Below, in pieces: positions 55,219 to 64,000 of a stretch of DNA of 64,000 nt. Where the stretch lies: positions 1 through 64,000 of the forward strand of contig JAQUFE010000003.1 in assembly GCA_028684815.1 (NCBI GenBank), read 5' to 3'. The stretch is from Sulfurimonas sp. Its GTDB lineage: Bacteria > Campylobacterota > Campylobacteria > Campylobacterales > Sulfurimonadaceae. The notes under the pieces were generated by a model. The model was given only the letters and a program-made list of their open reading frames with translations, had not been told where the DNA came from and searched no databases. The position numbers and the translations under genes are program-made. How positions within the stretch are numbered: the stretch's first letter is position 1; each line of letters opens with the position of its first letter.

Positions 55219-56475
55219 CTACCAATCCATTGCTTGCAATCTTCCATGTTTAAGTGGAAAGAGATAGTTTTTATTGTGATGCAATCTTATGATGCCAATA
55301 GAGCTTTGAGATTTATAATTTTTTATAAATAAAACAGCATCTCCATCTACAGAAAATTTAGGAAATTCGTTTATGCCTGTAGCAGTAAGCCTTCTTATAA
55401 AGTCTGTTTTAGTAGAAATCAGATGTAAATTAAATGTGTTTGCAGAAAAGGCATTTGAGCTCTCTCTTGATTTATATACTATATAATCTCCATGAGCACT
55501 ACATGCCGAGTTACTTTTACCATAGTAAACCATCTGTTCAACACTATTACCTTCAATCTTTTTAGAAAAAATATTTGGATAGCCCAATCTTCCTGAGACA
55601 AACACTATAGTATCATCATTTAAAAATTGACCATTAACATCTATGCCAGCATAATTTGTAAGCTTTTTGCTCTTAGCAGATGCTACATCATATATATACA
55701 CATCTGGCTGTCCATCAGGCGCCATAGTTAAGAGCAATCTCTTTGAATCCTTACTTACATCTGAACACACCATCATTCCATCAGAAGAGATTATAGATTT
55801 ACTTTGACCCGTTCTTATATTTACATGTTTTAGAGTTGGTTTTTTAGCATCAAGTGATGTATAGTAAAATGCATCTTGATTTTTATTTGCCCATTTTGGA
55901 AAAATATTAAATCCACCCTTTATTACAGTGTGCTGATATGCTAGTGTATAGTCTGAGATAACTATCTCTGTTTTTTGTGGAGCTACTGTCCTTGAAAAAA
56001 TCACTCTTCTTTTCATCCATTCAACTGGGGGGGCTTGCATATACTCATTTATATCATAAGCAATAGTATGAGCAACAAACATAAAGACATTTTTCTTACT
56101 AATCTTGTACTGTTTTATTAAAACATTTTTTTCTTTGTGTATTAGTTTTAAATCTACATTTAGAGCACCACTATCATCTTGATACATCTTATACCTTAAG
56201 ACATAATCCGCGTCTTTATTCTCAACCATTACACTTGCATCATTAAAATGCGTTTTACGATGATGTCTATCTACATTAAAAAGGGATAGAACGTTCAAAT
56301 CAGCAACAATAGTTTTAAAAAAACTCTCTTTAAATGTATTGTCATAGCTGATTGATGAGTCCTCTACTGCTATACTAGGTAGGGATTCTACTTTTTTTAT
56401 AACCTCTATAGTTGCATCGCTTGCATGCGAGATACCAAACACAAATAAAAAAATCAACAATATTCTCAAAGTCAC
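55219..56475 (-). CDS. tolB: Tol-Pal system protein TolB
   Basis: The 418-residue periplasmic protein has a signal peptide, an N-terminal alpha/beta domain and a six-bladed beta-propeller with TolB-like repeats (LLLTMAPDGQPDVYIYD, VDGDAVLFIK). It links Pal to TolA. Its ATG overlaps tolA by 4 bases. The repeats are diverged from the E. coli form but the context is firm. Confidence 0.9.
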   Translation of the reverse strand: MTLRILLIFLFVFGISHASDATIEVIKKVESLPSIAVEDSSISYDNTFKESFFKTIVADLNVLSLFNVDRHHRKTHFNDASVMVENKDADYVLRYKMYQDDSGALNVDLKLIHKEKNVLIKQYKISKKNVFMFVAHTIAYDINEYMQAPPVEWMKRRVIFSRTVAPQKTEIVISDYTLAYQHTVIKGGFNIFPKWANKNQDAFYYTSLDAKKPTLKHVNIRTGQSKSIISSDGMMVCSDVSKDSKRLLLTMAPDGQPDVYIYDVASAKSKKLTNYAGIDVNGQFLNDDTIVFVSGRLGYPNIFSKKIEGNSVEQMVYYGKSNSACSAHGDYIVYKSRESSNAFSANTFNLHLISTKTDFIRRLTATGINEFPKFSVDGDAVLFIKNYKSQSSIGIIRLHHNKNYLFPLKHGRLQAMDW

Positions 56476-57188
56476 TCCTTAGCTTTTAAAACTATAGTAT
56501 AATTACCAGATTTATTTTGTGGATTCATAGGAAACAAAACCCCTAAAAGTCTATCTTTGATCTTATCGCACTCTTCATTTAAAGCACCATTTGCAGAATA
56601 AGTTAAGATTCTAAAATCCATAACTTTTCCAATAGAGTTCAACTCTATAACTGCTTTGACACTATATCCCTCAGAGTTTGAAGGTGGGAAAAAGTTCTGA
56701 TATACTAAAGCCTGAATTTTAGCAAAATATTCATTAACCGCGTCCGCACTTGAGTCTTTTTTGGAATCCTCACTATTTTTAACCATATCATTAGCTAAAA
56801 CTTTTTGCGAGCTTTTACTTGTTATATTTTGATCTATTACTTTAGATTTTTTAGCTATCTCTTGGAGTCTTTTGTTTTCAACTTTTTTTTCTTTTGGTTT
56901 TATTTTTTTAACATCTTTAGTCCAGACATCACTAAATAGTTCATCTATATTTATCTCTTTTGACTCAACTGGAGTAACCTGTTCTTCTTGTTTTTGAGGA
57001 GTTGCTTTTGTGCTTTTTTGCACCTTTGGCATCTCTAGCGAGATAGATATATAGTTATCTTTTTTTAGAGCGTATGCATCTATTTTTGAATTTGAAAAAA
57101 GAGTTTGTATGATTAAAAAGAAAAAAAAAGAAAAAAGCGATATCGAGATAAGGCCGCTAGTATAAAAATATGTATTGTTACTATCCAT
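56472..57188 (-). CDS. tolA: TolA/TonB-type energy-transducing protein
   Basis: The 238-residue protein has one membrane helix (about 12-32), a lysine-rich extended region (with KKIKPKEKKVENKR) and a TonB/TolA C-terminal domain (ending NYTIVLKAKE). It spans the periplasm and transfers proton-motive energy to TolB-Pal. It overlaps tolR by 8 and tolB by 4 bases. Confidence 0.87.
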   Translation of the reverse strand: MDSNNTYFYTSGLISISLFSFFFFLIIQTLFSNSKIDAYALKKDNYISISLEMPKVQKSTKATPQKQEEQVTPVESKEINIDELFSDVWTKDVKKIKPKEKKVENKRLQEIAKKSKVIDQNITSKSSQKVLANDMVKNSEDSKKDSSADAVNEYFAKIQALVYQNFFPPSNSEGYSVKAVIELNSIGKVMDFRILTYSANGALNEECDKIKDRLLGVLFPMNPQNKSGNYTIVLKAKE

Positions 57189-57570
57189 TTGTAGCTAATG
57201 AAACCTCAGAAAAACCTGCCTGTTTTACAGCAGCTAAGACTGACATAACAACACCGTAGTCCAAAGTTTTATCCGCACTAATAAGCACAGTAGCTTTTAA
57301 GTCCAGTTTTTTAGAATAAAGAAAGAAATTGTCCATAAACTCATGAAGTTGATAATTGTCTTTATTTATTTTAACATTTTGCTCTTTATCTATTGAGATG
57401 TGAACAGGTGGGATTTTAGATAGTTGTTGGCTCATAGAACCTTGTGGAAGCCTAATGCTCTCTTCATATATAATATTTGGGGCTATAACCATTAAGATAG
57501 CTAGTAAAACCAACATTACATCCACAAGTGGAGTAATATTTAGTTCTGGTTTATCATCAAAATCATACAT
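57181..57570 (-). CDS. tolR: TolR/ExbD family proton-channel protein
   Basis: The 129-residue protein has the signature NITPLVDVMLVLLAILMV with the proton-path aspartate in its single helix, then a periplasmic domain. It pairs with the TolQ-like protein and TolA. ExbD is an alternative name, but the tolB-pal context favours TolR. Confidence 0.92.
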   Translation of the reverse strand: MYDFDDKPELNITPLVDVMLVLLAILMVIAPNIIYEESIRLPQGSMSQQLSKIPPVHISIDKEQNVKINKDNYQLHEFMDNFFLYSKKLDLKATVLISADKTLDYGVVMSVLAAVKQAGFSEVSLATNG

Positions 57571-57581
57571 AAATCAGGCTC

Positions 57582-58151
57582 TTAGTCATTTTTTCTAGCT
57601 AATATAGCTTCGATTTGCATCTGAATAAATCCAACAAGCTCAAAAGAATTTCTTTTTAAAACCTGATGATAAGTATATGCAAATATAGCTACAAAAATAC
57701 CAGCGGCAGTTGCTATGAGTGCATCTGAGACACCACTTGAGATAATGGACATACTTCCACTACTCTGACCTATATGAGTAAAGGTATCAAGAATAGATAC
57801 AACAGTTCCAAATAGTCCAATAAAAGGTGTCGTAGATGCAAAGATAGAGAGAAGTGAAAGACCTTTTGTAGCCTCTTTCGTAGCAGCTAACAAGGCTAAA
57901 TCTAAAATCTCTTTATTTACATTTGACCTTGTCTTTATAAAGTTATTTAAAAATGAGCTCTCACTAACTTTAGAAGCGCCCATAAGAAGAGACTCTAGTG
58001 AGTTACTCTCAATTTTTAGCCAACTGTTTATAGAGAAGTAGCGATAAAAAAATACCCAGTTTAAAACTATAAAGTATATTGACAAAAGAGCCAAAACACC
58101 TATAGTTACTGGGTGACTCTTAAGATAAAAGTCAATTATGTTGTTAAGCAT
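57582..58151 (-). CDS. tolQ: TolQ/ExbB family proton-channel protein
   Basis: The 189-residue protein has three membrane helices and the MotA/TolQ/ExbB motif region TTPFIGLFGTVVSILDTF and IATAAGIFVAIFAYTYH. It forms the proton-conducting stator with TolR. Its start is 3 bases after the atpC stop, so the Tol genes probably share mRNA with the ATP synthase genes. Confidence 0.92.
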   Translation of the reverse strand: MLNNIIDFYLKSHPVTIGVLALLSIYFIVLNWVFFYRYFSINSWLKIESNSLESLLMGASKVSESSFLNNFIKTRSNVNKEILDLALLAATKEATKGLSLLSIFASTTPFIGLFGTVVSILDTFTHIGQSSGSMSIISSGVSDALIATAAGIFVAIFAYTYHQVLKRNSFELVGFIQMQIEAILARKND

Positions 58152-58154
58152 ATA

Positions 58155-58547
58155 CTATAACAATCTTCTAGCTGCTGATTCTATTCTAGCTGTAGCTGAT
58201 GCGATTGCTGGATTATGGTCAGCAATATCGTTAATAAGCTTTTTAGCATCTTCTAGAGCATTAGCAACAGCACTTTCACTATCACCACGAATAGCAACAG
58301 CACCTTCAACTAAGACGATAACTTTGGTTTCATCAACTTGAACTACGCCCCAGTTTATTAAGATCGACTCAACTGTTTTATCATCTTTTTCGATGTCTAT
58401 AACGCCAGCATCTAACAAAGTTGTTAGAGATGCGTGATGTGGTAAGACACCGAATTCTCCCTCTTCGCCTGGAAGAGTTACGCTAACGACGACATCGTTA
58501 AAGATTTCACCATTAGGAGTCAGGATTTCAAGTTTTAACTTATCCAT
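58155..58547 (-). CDS. atpC: ATP synthase epsilon subunit
   Basis: The 130-residue central-stalk subunit begins MDKLKLEILTPNGEIFNDVV and has the GEFGVLPHHASLTTLL block of the beta-sandwich domain, then a helical hairpin. It couples rotation and inhibits ATP hydrolysis. It is the last of the ATP synthase genes. Confidence 0.96.
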   Translation of the reverse strand: MDKLKLEILTPNGEIFNDVVVSVTLPGEEGEFGVLPHHASLTTLLDAGVIDIEKDDKTVESILINWGVVQVDETKVIVLVEGAVAIRGDSESAVANALEDAKKLINDIADHNPAIASATARIESAARRLL

Positions 58548-58569
58548 TACAATCCTTTAGTATTGCGAG

Positions 58570-60866
<2,297 letters not shown>

Positions 60867-60876
60867 AAAGTTTTCC

Positions 60877-62394
60877 TTACGCTACTACGAAAGTAGCTTT
60901 GAATTCTTCAAGTGCTTTGATAAGTAGTGCTCTAGTATCATCATCTACTTTTGAAGTGCTTCTAATACTCTCAAAAATTTGAGGATAACTAGCTTCTATA
61001 AATGGATATAACTCAGCTTCAAAACGAACAACATTTGATGGAGGCATATCATCTAAGAAACCTTCATTACCAGCAAAAATAATAGCAACTTGCTTCTCAG
61101 CAGATAGTGGAGAGAATGGTCCCTGTTTTAGAACCTCTACCATTCTTTGGCCACGTTCAAGTTGGTTACGAGAAGTCTCATCAAGGTCAGATGCAAACTG
61201 TGCAAATGCTTGAAGCTCACGATATTGTGCAAGGTCAAGTCTAAGTGTTCCAGCAACTTGCTTAGTAGCTTTAATCTGAGCAGCACCACCAACACGAGAT
61301 ACAGATAGACCAACGTTAATCGCTGGACGAACACCAGAGTTAAATAGTTCAGTCTCAAGGAAGATTTGACCATCTGTAATAGAGATAACGTTTGTTGGAA
61401 TATATGCCGCAACGTCTCCTGCTTGTGTTTCAATAATCGGAAGAGCAGTTAATGAACCAGCACCTTTCTCATCTGAAACCTTAGCAGCTCTTTCTAAAAG
61501 GCGAGAGTGAATATAAAAAACATCCCCAGGATATGCTTCACGACCTGGAGGACGGCGAAGGATAAGTGACATTTCACGGTATGCAACTGCATGTTTACTT
61601 AAATCATCATATATGATTAGACCGTGTCTAGCGTTGTCACGGAAATATTCACCCATAGTAACACCAGTATATGGAGCTAAAAATTGTAGTGCTGCTGCTT
61701 CAGATGCAGTAGCTGATACAATTATAGTGTACTCCATTGCACCATGTTCTTCTAGACGGCGAATGATTTGAGCTACAGTTGATTCTTTTTGTCCGATTGC
61801 AACATATACACAAGAAACGCCATTACCCTTTTGGTTAATGATTGCATCTATTGCAACTGTTGTTTTACCAGTCTGTCTATCACCAATGATAAGTTCTCTT
61901 TGACCACGGCCAATTGGAACTAGTGCATCAATCGCTTTAATACCAGTAGCTAGTGGCTCATGAACAGATTTTCTATCCATAATTCCAGGTGCTTTTTCTT
62001 CAACGAAACGAACTTCAGTTGTCTCAATCGGACCTTTACCATCAATTGGCTCACCTAGTGCATTAACTACGCGACCTAAAAGAGCATCTCCTACTGGAAC
62101 TTTAAGTAGACGGCCTAGTCTTTTAACACTCATGCCCTCTTTTAAGTCTACTCCAAGACCAAGAATAACAATACCTACGCTACTCTCTTGAAGGTTCATA
62201 ACTAAACCTCTAGTCCCCTCTTCAAACTCTACCATTTCTCCAGCCATAACATTGTTAAGTCCGTAAACTTGAGCAACGCCATCAGCGTAAGAGACAATTT
62301 TACCTATCTCATTTATATCAACACTTAGTTCAAAGTTATCGATACGCTCTTTAATTATTGAGCTGATTTCATCAGCTTGTATTTTTGCTACCAC
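60877..62394 (-). CDS. atpA: ATP synthase alpha subunit
   Basis: The 505-residue regulatory F1 subunit has P-loop [20 protein letters not shown] and the [15 protein letters not shown] block. It pairs with beta in the catalytic hexamer. Its length is standard. Confidence 0.97.
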   Translation of the reverse strand: MVAKIQADEISSIIKERIDNFELSVDINEIGKIVSYADGVAQVYGLNNVMAGEMVEFEEGTRGLVMNLQESSVGIVILGLGVDLKEGMSVKRLGRLLKVPVGDALLGRVVNALGEPIDGKGPIETTEVRFVEEKAPGIMDRKSVHEPLATGIKAIDALVPIGRGQRELIIGDRQTGKTTVAIDAIINQKGNGVSCVYVAIGQKESTVAQIIRRLEEHGAMEYTIIVSATASEAAALQFLAPYTGVTMGEYFRDNARHGLIIYDDLSKHAVAYREMSLILRRPPGREAYPGDVFYIHSRLLERAAKVSDEKGAGSLTALPIIETQAGDVAAYIPTNVISITDGQIFLETELFNSGVRPAINVGLSVSRVGGAAQIKATKQVAGTLRLDLAQYRELQAFAQFASDLDETSRNQLERGQRMVEVLKQGPFSPLSAEKQVAIIFAGNEGFLDDMPPSNVVRFEAELYPFIEASYPQIFESIRSTSKVDDDTRALLIKALEEFKATFVVA

Positions 62395-62417
62395 TATTTT
62401 TCTCCTCTCGTTGAAAG

Positions 62418-62951
62418 TTAAATTGCTTTTATTATATGTTGTATAATTTGATCGTTGATTCTTGTTTTAGAGAAGTTAATCTCTATACCTAAATCTTCAA
62501 CATCCACTTTGATACCATTAAAGTTATCTTTAACAAACGAAAGTGAAATGTTTGAATCAAACTTTTTACTTAAACCATTGCTTAAGTCTTCTATGACTTT
62601 TGTATCTAAATCGCTATCGCTATAAACATTACCTTTGTAAGTTTTATCTGTATGAGCTGTATCTTTTCTCATTGATTCAGCCATAGCTGGAATGATTTCT
62701 ATACGGTTTTTCTCAACTAACAACTTAATCAAAGAGTCAATATTGCTAGATTTAGCAGGTTTTACACTCGCTAAAAGTATATCTAGTTTTTGCTCTTTAC
62801 TTACATTTGAACTGCTCATAATTTCAACAAACTTAGCGTCTTCAAAGAACTTTGCTAGAGTGTCAAAAAGCAGAGTCGCATTTTTCATTGACTCTGCATC
62901 TAAACCCTCTTTAAAAGCTTTAATGTATCTTTTTGCTATCAATTCTTCCAT
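62418..62951 (-). CDS. atpH: ATP synthase delta subunit
   Basis: The 177-residue protein has an OSCP-like N-terminal helical domain ([10 protein letters not shown]) and a C-terminal part with [11 protein letters not shown]. Delta ties the peripheral stalk to the F1 head. It starts 1 base before the atpF stop region, tightly coupled. Confidence 0.92.
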   Translation of the reverse strand: MEELIAKRYIKAFKEGLDAESMKNATLLFDTLAKFFEDAKFVEIMSSSNVSKEQKLDILLASVKPAKSSNIDSLIKLLVEKNRIEIIPAMAESMRKDTAHTDKTYKGNVYSDSDLDTKVIEDLSNGLSKKFDSNISLSFVKDNFNGIKVDVEDLGIEINFSKTRINDQIIQHIIKAI

Positions 62952-63467
62952 CTATGCCACCTTCTTTAAGATAACATTAGCCATAGCTTCTTTATCGAAA
63001 CTCTCACTACTTTGACTTAACACTTCGTTTAGCACACTCTCAACAACACCTCGAACCATTCTTCTTTGTTCAAACTCCATCAGTGATGCACTCTGTTTAG
63101 TAATATTTACTAAATCTGATTCACACTGAAGCATAATGCTGTCATTTAAAATCTTATTCTCTTTTTTTGAAGCAGCTACTAACTCTTCTGCAAACTTTTC
63201 AGCTTCAGAAATTTTAGAAAGTGCATCTTTTTTAAGATTTACAGATTCATTTAATTTATCTTGTACTTTTTGCAACTCATCAGCTATGCCTTGGCTTCTA
63301 GCTGCGAAGTAATTTTTAGCAGGTTCAGCTACAAGGTACCAAATAAGCCCAAAAAATAGTAAAAAGTTTACTGTTCTTTGAACGATATCAGTCCCCCCAC
63401 TCTCTGCACCACTAGATGCTAATGCATAAGTTGATATCATCATTATTAAAAGTAAAATTCTACTCAC
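62952..63467 (-). CDS. atpF: ATP synthase b subunit
   Basis: The 171-residue subunit has an N-terminal signal-like or membrane segment (MSRILLLIMMISTYALAS), then a second hydrophobic helix (TVNFLLFFGLIWYLV) and a long charged coiled coil. This is the b-type peripheral stalk chain seen in Campylobacterota, often with an extra N-terminal hydrophobic stretch. Confidence 0.9.
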   Translation of the reverse strand: MSRILLLIMMISTYALASSGAESGGTDIVQRTVNFLLFFGLIWYLVAEPAKNYFAARSQGIADELQKVQDKLNESVNLKKDALSKISEAEKFAEELVAASKKENKILNDSIMLQCESDLVNITKQSASLMEFEQRRMVRGVVESVLNEVLSQSSESFDKEAMANVILKKVA

Positions 63468-63476
63468 ACCACATCC

Positions 63477-63899
63477 TTATATTTGACTAAATTTAGCTTT
63501 AACAGCTTCTTTAAACAGTGGAACTTGAGACATAATGTCTTTCGTTAACTGCTCTTTAGTTTGAGCAAGTAATTGCTCAAATTCTAAATACTGACTAGCT
63601 AATTCAGCTCGTTTTGCTTCTATCTTACTCTCTGCTAACTCTTTAGCATCTTGTATTACTTTCTCTCTTAGGGCCGCAGCTTCTAGTTTAGCATTAGTAA
63701 TTATTAGTTTAGCTTTTGAATTGAGTTCGTTGATTTCATCATCATTATTGCCAACTTTTTGCAAATCTTTTTTGATGTCATCATCTCTTTTATTCATAAA
63801 ACTAAATAATGGATTATATAGCCAACTATTAAGAACGGCGATTAGTGAAAGAAATACAACAAATGTAGCTAAAAGTAGTATCGGATTAATATCTAACAT
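63477..63899 (-). CDS. atpF': ATP synthase b' subunit
   Basis: The 140-residue subunit has one N-terminal membrane helix (ILLLATFVVFLSLIAVLNSWLY) followed by a long charged helix, the b' plan. It forms a heterodimer with b in the peripheral stalk. AGGAGG lies just upstream. It is the first gene of the ATP synthase run; atpB and atpE (a and c subunits) are not in the window, as is usual in this phylum where they are elsewhere. Confidence 0.9.
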   Translation of the reverse strand: MLDINPILLLATFVVFLSLIAVLNSWLYNPLFSFMNKRDDDIKKDLQKVGNNDDEINELNSKAKLIITNAKLEAAALREKVIQDAKELAESKIEAKRAELASQYLEFEQLLAQTKEQLTKDIMSQVPLFKEAVKAKFSQI

Positions 63900-63921
63900 A
63901 GCACCTCCTAAAAGTTGCGTG

Positions 63922-63927
63922 ATTATA
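63922..63927 (-). promoter_or_regulatory. -10 box of the ATP synthase-Tol gene run
   Basis: On the minus strand TATAAT lies 23 bases upstream of the atpF' ATG, with a strong AGGAGG ribosome-binding site at 63904-63909 between them. AT-rich tracts precede it, and there is no strong -35 box, which fits housekeeping promoters of Campylobacterota. Confidence 0.65.
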
Positions 63928-64000
63928 CTATTACAAAATTGAAAGGATAGTTAAATCAAAAAAAAATTTAAAAGAAATTTGTTAATTTTACAAACTAAGT

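Overview
The window is about 64 kb of AT-rich DNA from a member of the Campylobacterota (Epsilonproteobacteria), most likely a Sulfurimonas-type free-living chemolithotroph. This rests on three gene orders typical of the group: the ATP synthase genes followed by tolQ-tolR-tolA-tolB-pal, then slyD-fabD-mtnN-ttcA; rplI-hslV-hslU-era followed by the helical cell-shape peptidase csd6; and a Cts-type (Campylobacter transformation system) cluster. No rRNA, tRNA, CRISPR array, prophage or transposase was found.

Layout. 1-7.1 kb: the end of a histidine kinase with its response regulator, a beta-barrel outer-membrane protein, a beta-CASP nuclease-like protein, a DUF255/YyaL protein, a 33-residue lipoprotein not previously obvious by size, plsC and pdxJ. 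7.2-13.5 kb: a heavy-metal RND efflux operon (outer-membrane channel, His-rich adaptor, pump), then a small periplasmic protein bracketed by long inverted repeats. 13.5-22.5 kb: tlyA-ligA, a coiled-coil protein coupled to a GGDEF/EAL protein, and a MATE and an MFS exporter around a 91-residue protein. 22.7-25.2 kb: flaG under a clear sigma-28 promoter, argG, and a ferredoxin-thioredoxin-reductase/rhodanese fusion.

25.2-40.6 kb: a structured, probably transcribed RNA region, then one unbroken plus-strand run: rplI, a 78-bp tandem repeat, hslV, hslU, era, csd6, csd4, and nine genes of a type II secretion/type IV pilus-like machine that matches the Campylobacter Cts DNA-uptake system. No pilin, prepilin peptidase or retraction ATPase lies in the window. 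40.6-44.4 kb: an IMPACT-family protein, yebC, two orphan proteins, a TtcA-like enzyme and mtnN.

44.5-51.8 kb: an ABC efflux operon (RbbA-like ATPase/permease, second permease, HlyD-type adaptor, and an unusual periplasmic-binding-domain/TolC fusion). It sits between mtnN and fabD, which are normally neighbours in this phylum, is far richer in GATC sites than the rest of the window, and is edged by a dispersed repeat also found beside the RND efflux locus, so it is probably an acquired island. 51.8-63.9 kb: fabD, slyD, cpoB-like, pal, tolB, tolA, tolR, tolQ, and the F1Fo ATP synthase genes atpC, D, G, A, H, F and F', all on the minus strand with a promoter at about 63.92 kb.

The points most worth following are the efflux island with its fused channel protein, the inverted-repeat module at 12.7-13.5 kb, the RNA hairpins around rplI, the csd6-csd4 pair with a canonical His zinc ligand, and the missing start codon of the MATE gene.
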